64,000 nt of DNA from Cupriavidus sp. BIS7 (GCF_000292345.1 NZ_ALOU01000005.1:1-64000), one strand, 5' to 3'; positions 18,070-27,113 are shown, counted from the first letter of the stretch. Program-made: numbers and translations. The notes: generated from the sequence alone by a model not told the origin.

Positions 18070-19341
18070 CTACCTGCCGGGCCACGCGGCCCGCTTCTGG
18101 AAGAGGTCATGCAACACGGGATAGATCTCGTCGGCACCGATGATGCGCTGCATCGCGAAGTGCTCGAACTGGCTCTTCACCGTGAGGTACTCCTCCCAGA
18201 GATTCTGCGGTTCTTCCGAAGCCACCTCCACATACGCGTAGTACTGCACGAGCGGCAAGATCGACTCGCGCAGCAGGCGCCCGCACAGTTCGGAGTCACC
18301 CGCCCAGTTGTCGCCGTCCGAAGCCTGCGCGCAGTAAATATTCCACTGGCTTGGCGAATAGCGGTCGTGAATGACCTCCACCATCAGCTTGAGCGCGCTC
18401 GAAACCACGGTACCACCGGACTCGCGCGAATGGAAGAAATCTTCCTCGTCCACTTCCTTGGCCACGGTGTGATGGCGAATGAACACCACGTCGATGCGCT
18501 CGTAGTTCCGTTTCAGGAACAGGTAGAGCAGCATGAAGAAGCGCTTGGCGAGATCCTTGCGGCTCTCGTCCATGGAACCCGAAACGTCCATCAGGCAGAA
18601 CATCACCGCCTGGGCCTGCGGGCGCTTCTTCAGCACACGGTTGTTGTAGCGCAGGTCGAGCTTCTCGATGAACGGCACACGATCCACCTGCGCGCGCAGG
18701 TGGCGCATCTTCTCCATCAGCGCCACGGCCTTGTCGGAATACGGGTCTTTCTCGATTTCTTCGGCGTACTCGATCTCGAGTTCGCGCAGCCGCTTGAGAT
18801 AGGGGCTAGATAACGCAATGCGCCGCCCGAGCGAGCTGCGCATCGTGCGCAGGATCGACAGGTTCGAAGGCGTGCCATCGATGGAAAAACCGGCGCGCAC
18901 CTTGCGCACTTCGGCAATCTTGGCAAGATGGCGCTTGGCCAGGTCCGGCAGCGCCATGTCCTCGAAGAAGAAATTCAGGAAATCCTCGCGCGACAAGGTG
19001 AAGACGAAATCGTCCTCGCCCTCGCCGCTGTCGCTGGCGCGCGAGCCTTGTCCGCCGCCGCCCTGCTGCTGGCGGTCGAAACTGTCACCCTTGACGAACT
19101 TCTTGTTGCCGGGGTGAACCCACTCGCGCCGGCCGCCCTGGCCGTGATGAAAGATCGGCTCGGAGATGTCCTTTACAGGAATGGACACCTGCCCGCTCTG
19201 CTCGATGTCCATGATCTTCCGGCCAGACACCGCCTTCGCTACCGCCTGCCGGATCTGCTCGCGGTAACGTTTGATAAAGCGCTGCCGATTGACGGCACTC
19301 TTGTTGCCGCCATTCTCACGCCGATCGATGACCGTAGCCAT
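18070..19341 (-). CDS. yeaH: YeaH/YhbH family protein (DUF444)
   Basis: A 423-residue DUF444 protein, close in length to E. coli YeaH. The centre is a von Willebrand A-like fold with a MIDAS-type pattern: FCLMDVSGSMDESRK (DxSxS, around residues 246-260). A basic N-terminus (ENGGNKSAVNRQRFIKRYRE) and a Gly/Gln-rich linker (QQQGGGGQGSRAS) are family traits. In E. coli it is expressed with the kinase YeaG and may be its substrate or partner. The partner relation is known for the operon, the mechanism is not. It lies 99 bases downstream of prkA, with a long hairpin between them. Confidence 0.94.
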   Translation of the reverse strand: MATVIDRRENGGNKSAVNRQRFIKRYREQIRQAVAKAVSGRKIMDIEQSGQVSIPVKDISEPIFHHGQGGRREWVHPGNKKFVKGDSFDRQQQGGGGQGSRASDSGEGEDDFVFTLSREDFLNFFFEDMALPDLAKRHLAKIAEVRKVRAGFSIDGTPSNLSILRTMRSSLGRRIALSSPYLKRLRELEIEYAEEIEKDPYSDKAVALMEKMRHLRAQVDRVPFIEKLDLRYNNRVLKKRPQAQAVMFCLMDVSGSMDESRKDLAKRFFMLLYLFLKRNYERIDVVFIRHHTVAKEVDEEDFFHSRESGGTVVSSALKLMVEVIHDRYSPSQWNIYCAQASDGDNWAGDSELCGRLLRESILPLVQYYAYVEVASEEPQNLWEEYLTVKSQFEHFAMQRIIGADEIYPVLHDLFQKRAAWPGR

Positions 19342-19366
19342 GCCGTTCGCTCGCCTTGTTGAGACG

Positions 19367-19436
19367 CCAGACCAGCGCGTCGGGATCGGGAGCCGCCTGC
19401 ACGCTTCCGCGAAGCGGCTCCCAGGACCGCGTCTGG
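19367..19436 (-). repeat. Large nested hairpin between prkA and yeaH
   Basis: Two inverted repeats share one axis: CCAGAC (19367-19372) with GTCTGG (19431-19436) outside, and GGGAGCCGC (19388-19396) with GCGGCTCCC (19414-19422) inside. It sits in the 99-base gap between prkA and yeaH and could reduce readthrough or mark an RNA-processing site. No T-tract follows. Confidence 0.45.
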
Positions 19437-19440
19437 TGGA

Positions 19441-21363
19441 CTACGACGACTTCCTGACGCGCAGATACCACTCCACCAAAAGTCGAACCTGCTTGGGTGT
19501 ATATCCCTTTTCGACCATGCGGTTGACGAAGTTCTCGTGCTTGTCCTGGTCTTCCCGCGACGATTTCGCATTGAACGAGATCACCGGCAGCAGGTCCTCG
19601 GTGGTGGAGAACATGCGCTTTTCGATCACCATCCGCAGCTTCTCGTAGCTGGTCCAGACCGGGTTCTTGCCACCGTTGTTGGCGCGCGCACGCAGCACGA
19701 AGTTGACGATCTCGTTGCGGAAGTCCTTCGGATTCGAGATACCCGCCGGCTTTTCCACCTTCTCCAGCTCGTCGTTCAACGCGTTGCGATCAAGGATCTC
19801 GCCGGTATTGGGATCGCGATACTCCTGATCCTGGATCCACAGGTCAGCGAACACCACGTAACGATCGAAGATGTTCTGGCCATACTCGGAGTACGACTCC
19901 AGATAGGCCGTCTGGATCTCCTTGCCGATGAACTCCACATACGGCGTGGTCAGGTACTCCTTGATGTACGACATCAACCTGGCTTCCTGCTCGGGCGGGA
20001 ACTGCTCGCGCTCGATCTGCTGTTCGAGCACATAGAGCAGGTGCACCGGGTTGGCCGCCACTTCCGTGTTGTCGAAGTTGAAGACCTTGGAAAGCACCTT
20101 GAACGCGAATCGCGTGGACAGCCCGCTCATGCCCTCGTCGATGCCCGCGTAGTCGCGATACTCCTGGTACGACTTCGCCTTCGGGTCCACGTCCTTGAGG
20201 CTTTCGCCGTCATAGACGCGCATCTTCGAGAAGATGTTCGAGTTTTCCGGCTCCTTGATCCGCGTAAGCACCGCGAACTGCGCCATCATCTTCAGCGTGT
20301 TCGGCGAGTTGGGCGCCGCAGACAACGAACTGCTGCGCAGCAGCTTGTCGTAGATCTTCACCTCTTCCGACACACGCAGGCAGTACGGCACCTTGACGAT
20401 GTAGATGCGGTCGAGAAATGCCTCGTTGTTCTTGTCCGCCTTGAACGTCGTCCATTCGGCTTCGTTCGAGTGGGCGAGGATGACGCCATCGAAAGGAATC
20501 GCGCCGAAGCCTTCGGTACCCTTGTAGTTACCCTCCTGCGTAGCGGTCAGCAGCGGGTGCAGCACCTTGATCGGCGCCTTGAACATTTCCACGAACTCGA
20601 GCAGGCCGCGGTTGGCCAGGCACAGCCCACCGGAATACGAATAGGCGTCCGGGTCGTCCTGCGGGAAATCCTCGAGCTTGCGGATATCGACCTTGCCAAC
20701 CAGCGACGAAATATCCTGGTTGTTCTCGTCGCCTGGCTCGGTCTTCGAGATCGCGATCTGTGACAGCACCGACGGGCGCAGCTTCACCACACGGAACTTG
20801 GTGATGTCGCCATTGAATTCATGCAGGCGCTTGACCGCCCATGGCGAAGGAATGGTATTCAGGTAGCGGACCGGAATGCCATAGTCCTCTTCCAGGATCT
20901 TGCCGTCCTCTTCGGCCGAGAACAGCCCGAGCGGCGATTCATGGATCGGCGAGCCTTTCAGCGCGTAGATGGGAATCTCCTCCATCAGCGCCTTGAGCTT
21001 CTCGGCCAGGGATGACTTACCCCCGCCCGGAGGCCCGAGCAGATACAGGATCTGCTTGCGCTCTTCCAGGCCCTGTGCGGCATGCTTGAAGAACGCGACG
21101 ATCTGTTCGATCGTGTCCTCCATGCCATAGAAGTCGCGGAAGGCCGGGTAGACCCGGATCACCTTGTTGAAGAACAATCGGGACAGACGCGGGTCATGGT
21201 GGGTGTCCACCAGTTCGGGCTGTCCGATTGCGGCGAGCATCCGCTCGGCAGCAGTCGCGTAGGCAACAGGATCCTTCTTGCAGATCTCCAGATATTCCTG
21301 GATGCTGAATTCCTCTTCCTTGCGTGCTTCGAAGCGTGTGGCGTAGTGGCCAAAAATGTCCAT
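19441..21363 (-). CDS. prkA: PrkA family serine protein kinase (YeaG homologue)
   Basis: A 640-residue PrkA protein, matching E. coli YeaG (644). The N-terminal AAA+ domain carries a Walker A motif LLGPPGGGKSSLA (residues about 108-120) and a region resembling eukaryotic kinase folds at the C-terminus. By family knowledge it phosphorylates serines and takes part in stationary phase, nitrogen starvation or other stress responses. GGGAGTGAGG precedes the ATG. It is the first gene of the operon with yeaH and spoVR. A possible sigma-54 promoter lies about 65 bases upstream and an 11-bp tandem repeat about 170 bases upstream, consistent with the NtrC-dependent expression known for E. coli yeaGH. 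Confidence 0.95.
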   Translation of the reverse strand: MDIFGHYATRFEARKEEEFSIQEYLEICKKDPVAYATAAERMLAAIGQPELVDTHHDPRLSRLFFNKVIRVYPAFRDFYGMEDTIEQIVAFFKHAAQGLEERKQILYLLGPPGGGKSSLAEKLKALMEEIPIYALKGSPIHESPLGLFSAEEDGKILEEDYGIPVRYLNTIPSPWAVKRLHEFNGDITKFRVVKLRPSVLSQIAISKTEPGDENNQDISSLVGKVDIRKLEDFPQDDPDAYSYSGGLCLANRGLLEFVEMFKAPIKVLHPLLTATQEGNYKGTEGFGAIPFDGVILAHSNEAEWTTFKADKNNEAFLDRIYIVKVPYCLRVSEEVKIYDKLLRSSSLSAAPNSPNTLKMMAQFAVLTRIKEPENSNIFSKMRVYDGESLKDVDPKAKSYQEYRDYAGIDEGMSGLSTRFAFKVLSKVFNFDNTEVAANPVHLLYVLEQQIEREQFPPEQEARLMSYIKEYLTTPYVEFIGKEIQTAYLESYSEYGQNIFDRYVVFADLWIQDQEYRDPNTGEILDRNALNDELEKVEKPAGISNPKDFRNEIVNFVLRARANNGGKNPVWTSYEKLRMVIEKRMFSTTEDLLPVISFNAKSSREDQDKHENFVNRMVEKGYTPKQVRLLVEWYLRVRKSS

Positions 21364-21427
21364 ACCTCACTCCCGTCAGAGGCCCACGTCCGAGGCGAAG
21401 GCAGTGCTACTCCCCTTAAGACTCCGC

Positions 21428-21443
21428 GGCAATTCTGCTTCCC
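21428..21443 (-). promoter_or_regulatory. Possible sigma-54 (-24/-12) promoter of prkA
   Basis: Reading leftward, GGGAAGCAGAATTGCC has the invariant GG-N10-GC spacing, with TTGC at -12 and GG at -24. The -24 half matches the consensus only partly. A transcript would start near 21418 and have a leader of about 55 bases before prkA. Confidence 0.35.
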
Positions 21444-21531
21444 ACCACCCCGGCATGGCGGAGTTGCCATGTTGCGAAGTCTTTACTTCATCATAGTCAA
21501 ATAACGGCGAACCTGAACCGCGCGTTGACGA

Positions 21532-21553
21532 TTTGCACATCGTTTGCACATCG
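21532..21553. repeat. Two tandem 11-bp repeats upstream of prkA
   Basis: TTTGCACATCG occurs twice in direct succession (21532-21542 and 21543-21553), one helical turn apart. The pair lies about 115-135 bases upstream of the predicted prkA start site, a typical position for an enhancer-binding protein. It contains GCAC, the half-site core of NtrC-type sites, but without a clear inverted partner. Confidence 0.5.
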
Positions 21554-22022
21554 TCCGATCGGTCATGGCAGTGCATCTGATAATCATGCCTGCCATTACC
21601 GAATTGCTCGCTGTTCTATTCCGCAGCGACGGGCCATCGACCATGCTTGTGACACACCTTACACCTTTAGCGCGCAATCTGCACAGCACGTTGTGTAACG
21701 CAGCAACAAGACCCGTTACGTCTGACAAGACATATTCGACCTGGTTCTACATCTGGCCCGCCGCACCAACTGCTCGTGCAACGCGATTCATTTGCAGCAA
21801 CGATAAGACCAGGCCCGTGCTTACACCATGGATCAGCGCGCCTCTCATCACGGCGCGCGAATGATCTCGCGAATGACTATCGCTGCGACATGCTGCAGCA
21901 CTGATCGTTCAACGTTTTCCGCATTAGCACTTGCGATCCGAGAGTGCCAATTGGTCAGCAGTCTCGGACCTCGAATACGCGCTGAACGTGCACCTGTTTT
22001 GCGTTTCCAGCGCGAGCGGCGG

Positions 22023-22057
22023 GGACTGTCACGCACCCCAGGGGTGCGTGACAGTCC
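22023..22057. repeat. Perfect 17-bp inverted repeat with one-base centre
   Basis: GGACTGTCACGCACCCC, a single A, then its exact reverse complement. Three further palindromes follow within 100 bases: TGCGTGCC/GGCACGCA (22101-22123), AAACCGGTTT (22126-22135) and CTGCA-A-TGCAG (22138-22148). The cluster lies just downstream of the leftward SDR gene. Confidence 0.7.
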
Positions 22058-22172
22058 GACGACGGCCCGGCGAAGGCCATTGAGTGGGGATTGAGCAGAA
22101 TGCGTGCCACGCGTGGGCACGCATAAACCGGTTTGCGCTGCAATGCAGCATCGGCGCTGCGAGGGGGACGCC

Positions 22173-23087
22173 TCAGATCGGGTCCCAGTTGATGACGTCG
22201 GGCGAGCGATCGAGCTTGAAGAAGCTGCTGCGCATCGCCGGCATGGCGATCTCGGCGACTGTCTCCGGGGTCCAGCCCTCCGCCGTATGTACGGAGCGTA
22301 CAGGGCGCGGCTGGCTCATCAGCATGATCTCGTTGGCCCGTACCGCAAAGATCTGGCCATTGACCTCGTGTGCGGCGTCACTCGCCAGAAACACGGCCAC
22401 CGGCGCGATCTTGCCCGCCTCCATCTTCTGCAACCGTGCCACGCGGGCCTTTTCCTCGGGCGTCTCGGCCGGAATCGAGCTGGTCATGCGGCTCCAGGCA
22501 AACGGGGCGATGCAGTTCGAGCGCACATTGAAACGCGCCATGTCCAACGCGATCGATTTGGACAGCGCGGCGATGCCGAGCTTGGCCGCCGAGTAGTTGG
22601 CCTGCCCCAGGTTGCCGATCAGCCCGGACGTCGAGGTCATGTGCACGTAGGCGCCGCCCTCCTGGTCCTTGAAATAGTTGGCCGCCGCACGGCTGACGAA
22701 GAAGGTGCCGTTCAGATGGACGTCGACCACCGAGCGCCATTCCTCCTCGTTCATCTTGAAGAACATGCGGTCGCGCAGGTTTCCTGCGTTGTTGACCACG
22801 GCGTCGATACGGCCAAAGTGATCGAGCGCACATTGCACGATGGCGTTGCCACCGGCCCAGGTTGAGACGCTGTCCGTGCTGACCACCGCCTCACCGCCGG
22901 CTGCGCGGATCTCCTCGGCCACACGCTGCGCGGGCCCCTTGTCGCCGCCTTCGCCACTCATCGACACACCCAGGTCGTTGACCACGACCCTGGCTCCGGC
23001 CGCCGCCATTCCCAGCGCGATCCCCCGTCCGATGCCGCCACCGGCACCCGTCACCACCACCACCTTGCCTTCCATCATTGCGCTCAT
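22173..23087 (-). CDS. SDR family oxidoreductase, HSD17B4/hydroxyacyl-CoA dehydrogenase-like
   Basis: A 304-residue short-chain dehydrogenase. It has the cofactor motif VTGAGGGIGRG (residues 12-22), NNAG (99-102), catalytic S154, Y165 and K169 (YSAAK), and D38 after beta-2 (VVVNDLG), which favours NAD. The segment GVSMSGEGGDKGPAQRVAEEI resembles the N-terminal dehydrogenase domain of peroxisomal multifunctional enzyme 2, which oxidises 3-hydroxyacyl-CoA. It also has an extended C-terminus with a WTPET segment. It is followed by a Bug gene upstream and is probably cotranscribed with it (143 bases apart). Its role as the hydroxyacyl-CoA dehydrogenase for the divergent hydratase gene is inference. 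Confidence 0.9.
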   Translation of the reverse strand: MSAMMEGKVVVVTGAGGGIGRGIALGMAAAGARVVVNDLGVSMSGEGGDKGPAQRVAEEIRAAGGEAVVSTDSVSTWAGGNAIVQCALDHFGRIDAVVNNAGNLRDRMFFKMNEEEWRSVVDVHLNGTFFVSRAAANYFKDQEGGAYVHMTSTSGLIGNLGQANYSAAKLGIAALSKSIALDMARFNVRSNCIAPFAWSRMTSSIPAETPEEKARVARLQKMEAGKIAPVAVFLASDAAHEVNGQIFAVRANEIMLMSQPRPVRSVHTAEGWTPETVAEIAMPAMRSSFFKLDRSPDVINWDPI

Positions 23088-23230
23088 CGTCCACTCCTAT
23101 GGCTCGCAATCCCCGCGGCAGGGAGCCTACCGGTTCGATTGCAGTGCCGGATACGATAAATTGGCGCCGGAGACTTTGGAATTCATGAATCACAAAAGTG
23201 GGCTTCGTGCCCGCCGAAGCCATGCAAGAA

Positions 23231-24268
23231 TCAGTCTGCCTTCACGCCTGCCGCCTTGATGATCGGCGACCATTTGTCGATCTCCGAGGCCAGCCACGTC
23301 CGCAGCCCTTCCGGCGTCTGCTTGTCTTCCGACACGATAACCGCGCCCAGGTCCTGCATGCGCGCCGCAACGGCCGGGTCCTTGAGCGCCGCGCGCAGCG
23401 CAGCATTGAGCCTGGCGATCACTGCGGGCGGCGTTCCCTTCGGTGCATAGATGCCATGCCAGACCTTGACCTCGAAGCCCTTCAGGCCGCCCTCGCGCAG
23501 CGTCGGCGAATTCGGCAGTGCGGGAATGCGCTCGGCCGTGGTCACACCGTACAGCTTCACCTTGTCCGCCTTGATATGCGTTAGCGTCTGGGTGGTCTGG
23601 TCGCACAGCACATCCACCTGGCCGCCCAGCAGCGCGGTCATCGCCGGGGCGGTTCCCTGATAGGGAATGGTCTGCACATCCACGCCGATTGCCTTCTGGA
23701 ACAGCATCCCGCACAACTGCGACACGGCGCCCAGGCCCGCGTTGGCCAGGTTCACCTTGTCGTGGTTTTTCTGGATATAGGTGACCAGTTCCGGCAAGTT
23801 GTTGGGCGGCAGGTCATGGCGCCCCAGCAGTGTCATCGGCACGTCCGCCACCTGCCCAACGAAGCTGAAGTCGGTCAGCGGCTTGTATGGCAGCTTCGAA
23901 TACAGCGCCGGCGCGGTGGCCATGCCGTTATGGTGAATCAGGATCGTGTAGCCGTCCGGCGCGGCCTTTGCCACGTATGCGGCTGACACCGTGCCGCCCG
24001 CGCCCAGGCGGTTCTCCACCACCACGCTCTGGCCCAGCGTCTTCGACATGGCCGCCGCCACCGATCGCGCCACGACGTCGGTCGGCCCGCCAGCGGCAAA
24101 CGGCACGACCATGACGACTGGCTTCGATGGGTAGGCATCGCTCGCGTGCACCTGGCCGGGCACGATAACGGCAACGGCAACGGCAAGGGCGGCAAGCGCG
24201 AGTGCCGCCCCCGTCATGCGTTGCCATTTGTGGGCGGCGATGGCTGTCGACTGCCGGAATGAGGTCAT
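23231..24268 (-). CDS. Bug/TctC family tripartite tricarboxylate-type receptor
   Basis: A 345-residue receptor with an unusually long N-terminal region (about 48 residues) before YPSKPVVMVVPFAAGGPTD, the ligand-binding loop. The signal core is ALALAALAVAVAV with a VHASDA cleavage region. Later signatures are ENRLGAGGTVSAAYVAKAAP and DGYTILIHHNG. The ATG at 24268 follows CAGGAGACAGCGT, so it is preferred over earlier in-frame codons. It lies upstream of the SDR gene and 276 bases from the divergent acyl-CoA dehydrogenase gene, so it probably brings in the substrate of that pathway. Confidence 0.9.
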   Translation of the reverse strand: MTSFRQSTAIAAHKWQRMTGAALALAALAVAVAVIVPGQVHASDAYPSKPVVMVVPFAAGGPTDVVARSVAAAMSKTLGQSVVVENRLGAGGTVSAAYVAKAAPDGYTILIHHNGMATAPALYSKLPYKPLTDFSFVGQVADVPMTLLGRHDLPPNNLPELVTYIQKNHDKVNLANAGLGAVSQLCGMLFQKAIGVDVQTIPYQGTAPAMTALLGGQVDVLCDQTTQTLTHIKADKVKLYGVTTAERIPALPNSPTLREGGLKGFEVKVWHGIYAPKGTPPAVIARLNAALRAALKDPAVAARMQDLGAVIVSEDKQTPEGLRTWLASEIDKWSPIIKAAGVKAD

Positions 24269-24486
24269 ACGCTGTCTCCTGAAGCGCGTGTGGCACGCGT
24301 CTGGTTGTTGGAAATCGGGTGACGTGCAGCGTGAATCCAATGCCGAGACCGCACAATTCCGAATTGCCGAAGGGGGCGCAAGGCCGGCAAGAAGCCACGG
24401 GATAACCCCTATCAACCGCTATCAAGCGCGATCTCCTGAGGCCCGTGACCTAAGCAGCAACAAAGCCGCGCTTTGGCAAATGTGAA

Positions 24487-24503
24487 TGCCCGTGGCACGG
24501 GCA
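24487..24503. promoter_or_regulatory. Perfect 8-1-8 palindrome before the acyl-CoA dehydrogenase gene
   Basis: TGCCCGTG-G-CACGGGCA lies 41 bases upstream of the ATG at 24545. It could be an operator or an mRNA leader hairpin. No regulator gene is adjacent to this divergent pair. Confidence 0.4.
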
Positions 24504-24544
24504 GTCGGGAATAATGCCCAGACTCGACACAGACGGACATTGCC

Positions 24545-25714
24545 ATGCATGCTGCACAGGACCAAGACCTGATTTACCCGGAAATCCGTGAGGCCGTACG
24601 CGACCTCTGCCTGCAGTTCGATTCGGCCTACTGGCAGCGCGTGGAGGAAAAGAACGGCTTCCCCGAGGAGTTCGTGCAGGCCCTCACCCAGGCCGGCTGG
24701 CTGTCCGCGCTGATTCCCGAGGCGTACGGCGGGTCTGGCCTGTCCCTGACGGCCGCGTCGGTGATCATGGAGGAGATCAACCGCAGCGGCGGCAACTCGG
24801 GCGCGTGCCACGGGCAGATGTACGTAATGGGCTGCCTGCTGCGCCACGGCTCCGATGCGCAGAAGCAACGCTGGCTGCCCGGCATCGCCTCCGGCGAACT
24901 GCGCATGCAGTCGATGGCCGTGACCGAGCCGACCACCGGCACCGATACCACCAAGCTCAAGACCACAGCAGTGCGCCGCGGCGACAAGTACGTGGTCAAC
25001 GGTCAGAAGGTCTGGATCTCGCGCGTGCAGCACTCGGACCTGATGCTGCTGCTGGCGCGCACGACGCCGCTCGATCAGGTCAAGAAGAAATCCGAAGGAC
25101 TGTCGGTGTTCGTCGTTGACCTGCGTGAAGCCATCGGCAACGGCCTGACCGTCCAGCCGATCCGCAACATGGTCAATCACGAGACCAACGAACTGTTCTT
25201 CGACAACCTGGAGATCCCCGCCGAAAACCTGATCGGCGAGGAAGGACGCGGCCTGAAGTACATCCTCGATGGCCTGAACGCCGAGCGCATCCTGATTGCC
25301 GCCGAATGCATTGGCGATGGCTACTGGTTCGTCGAACGGGCCAGCGGCTACGCGCGCGAGCGGATCGTGTTCGATCGCCCGATCGGCCAGAACCAGGGCG
25401 TGCAGTTCCCGATCGCCCGTTCGTACGTCAATGTCGAAGCCGCCAGCCTGATGCGCTACAAGGCCGCGCAATTGTTCGACGCGGGCAAGCCCTGCGGCAA
25501 GGAGGCCAACATGGCGAAGCTGCTGGCCGCCGATGCATCGTGGGAAGCCGCCAACGTCTGCCTGCAGACGCACGGCGGCTTCGGGTTCGCCGCCGAATAC
25601 GACATCGAGCGCAAGTTCCGCGAAACGCGCCTCTACCAGGTGGCGCCAATCTCGACCAACCTGATCCTGTCGTACGTCGCCGAACACGTTCTCGAACTGC
25701 CGCGCTCATTCTGA
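24545..25714 (+). CDS. Acyl-CoA dehydrogenase family protein
   Basis: A 389-residue flavoprotein of the acyl-CoA dehydrogenase family, with the N-terminal helical domain, the middle domain signature MAVTEPTTGTDTTKLKT (residues 124-140) and the C-terminal QTHGGFGFAAEYDIERKFRE (341-360). The position that holds the catalytic glutamate in medium- and short-chain enzymes (YEGT) reads YQVAPI, with Q365. A helix-G glutamate (E247 in LNAERILIA) may serve instead, as in isovaleryl-CoA dehydrogenase. It probably introduces a double bond into a branched or dicarboxylic acyl-CoA. It is followed by MmgE/PrpD after eight bases. Confidence 0.9.
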   Translation: MHAAQDQDLIYPEIREAVRDLCLQFDSAYWQRVEEKNGFPEEFVQALTQAGWLSALIPEAYGGSGLSLTAASVIMEEINRSGGNSGACHGQMYVMGCLLRHGSDAQKQRWLPGIASGELRMQSMAVTEPTTGTDTTKLKTTAVRRGDKYVVNGQKVWISRVQHSDLMLLLARTTPLDQVKKKSEGLSVFVVDLREAIGNGLTVQPIRNMVNHETNELFFDNLEIPAENLIGEEGRGLKYILDGLNAERILIAAECIGDGYWFVERASGYARERIVFDRPIGQNQGVQFPIARSYVNVEAASLMRYKAAQLFDAGKPCGKEANMAKLLAADASWEAANVCLQTHGGFGFAAEYDIERKFRETRLYQVAPISTNLILSYVAEHVLELPRSF

Positions 25715-25722
25715 TACCGACC

Positions 25723-27096
25723 ATGTCCGATACCCGCTATCCGACCCGCCAGCTTTGCGAATACCTGGCCGCACTGAAGCTCGATGACGTGCCGGCGCCC
25801 GTGGTCGAGCGCACCAAGGATCTGTTTCTCGACTGGATCGCCTCGGCCATCGCCGGCAAGGACGCGCCCGCGATACGCCGGATCCAGGAGTTTGCCGCCG
25901 CGATGGGACCGGCCAGCGGCGATGCCGAAGTCTTTGTCGACCGCCGCCGCACCTCACCTTATTTCGCTGCGCTGATCAACGGTGCGTCGTCGCATGTAGT
26001 CGAGCAGGACGACGTGCACAACGGCTCGGTGCTGCATCCGGCGGCGGTTGTGTTTCCGGCGGTCGTGGCTGCTGCACAGGCCGAAGGCAAGACCGGCGCC
26101 GACGTGCTGCAGGCGTCCATCGCCGGTTATGAAGCCGGCATCCGCATCGGTGAATTCATGGGACGTTCGCACTATCGCGTGTTCCACACCACGGGCACGG
26201 TCGGCACGCTGGCCGCTGCAGCAGCCGTGGCGAAGCTCTATGGGCTGGACGCCGAAGGCATCAACCAGGCGCTCGGCTCCGCCGGCACCCAGGCCGCCGG
26301 ACTATGGGAATTCCTGCGCGATGCGGCAGATTCGAAGCAGCTTCACACCGCGAAGGCGGCGGCCGACGGCCTGCAATCGGCCTGGCTGGCCCGCGCGGGC
26401 TTTACCGGCGCACGGCAGATCCTGGAAGGTCCGCAGGGCATGGCCGCAGGCATGTCCAGTGACGCCAACCCCGCCGCGCTGACCGATGGCCTTGGCAGCC
26501 GCTGGGCCACGGCGGAGACGTCATTCAAGTTCTTCGCTTCGTGCCGGCACACGCACCCTGCCGCCGATGCATTGAAGGCGCTGATGCTGCGCGAGGGGCT
26601 GCACGCCGAGCAGATCGCCTCGGTCACGGCCCACGTCCATCAGGGCGCCATCGACGTGCTCGGCCCCGTGGTCAACCCCGCCACGATCCACCAGGCCAAG
26701 TTCTCGATGGGCACCGTGCTCGGCCTGGTTGCCGTTCACGCGCACGCGGGCCTGGGCGAGTTCGAGCAGCACGCGCTGCAGGACGCGCGCATCGCCGCGT
26801 TCCGCGACAAGGTCACCATGGTGCTCGACGAGGAAATCAACGCGGCATATCCACGCCAGTGGATCGGCCGGGTGACCGTGCGCACTGTCGATGGCGGTAC
26901 GCTCGCAGCCCGTGTCGACGTGCCCAAGGGCGACCCCGGCAACACGCTGACGCGGCCGGAACTCGAAGCCAAGGCCATTGAGCTTGGCGCGTTCCGCCAC
27001 GGCGCATCTGAAGCGGAAATGCGCGCAATCATCGCGCGGGTATGGCGCCTGGAGCACGAAGCCAACGTTGGCAACTGGCTGCCAGCGGCCCGCTAA
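25723..27096 (+). CDS. MmgE/PrpD family protein
   Basis: A 457-residue member of the family that includes 2-methylcitrate dehydratase, cis-aconitate decarboxylase and iminodisuccinate epimerase. Recognised segments are LFLDWIASAIAGKDAP near residue 40, NGASSHVVEQDDVHNGSVLHP (about 88-108), and GSAGTQAAGLWEFL. The frame is open from 25306, but the ATG at 25723 begins eight bases after the acyl-CoA dehydrogenase stop. Family members dehydrate or epimerise tri- or dicarboxylic acids; the exact reaction is not readable. In this cluster it probably acts on a carboxylic intermediate or a side product. Confidence 0.9.
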   Translation: MSDTRYPTRQLCEYLAALKLDDVPAPVVERTKDLFLDWIASAIAGKDAPAIRRIQEFAAAMGPASGDAEVFVDRRRTSPYFAALINGASSHVVEQDDVHNGSVLHPAAVVFPAVVAAAQAEGKTGADVLQASIAGYEAGIRIGEFMGRSHYRVFHTTGTVGTLAAAAAVAKLYGLDAEGINQALGSAGTQAAGLWEFLRDAADSKQLHTAKAAADGLQSAWLARAGFTGARQILEGPQGMAAGMSSDANPAALTDGLGSRWATAETSFKFFASCRHTHPAADALKALMLREGLHAEQIASVTAHVHQGAIDVLGPVVNPATIHQAKFSMGTVLGLVAVHAHAGLGEFEQHALQDARIAAFRDKVTMVLDEEINAAYPRQWIGRVTVRTVDGGTLAARVDVPKGDPGNTLTRPELEAKAIELGAFRHGASEAEMRAIIARVWRLEHEANVGNWLPAAR

Positions 27097-27113
27097 ATCC
27101 AACGAGACGCATC

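Larger units (their letters stand above)
21364..22172. other. Intergenic region upstream of prkA and downstream of the SDR gene
   Basis: No gene is supported. Short open frames have unusual composition and no ribosome sites. The left part holds the candidate prkA promoter and tandem repeat. The right part (22023-22148) holds four palindromes close together, described separately. The region is lower in GC than the flanking genes. Confidence 0.6.

Noticed and set aside
21544..21864. 106-codon open frame in the prkA upstream region
   Set aside because: No ribosome site, no domain, and overlap with the candidate regulatory repeat; it looks like chance.
21848..22143. Short minus-strand open frames through the palindrome cluster
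   Set aside because: The encoded residues follow from inverted repeats rather than from a protein; no ribosome site was found.
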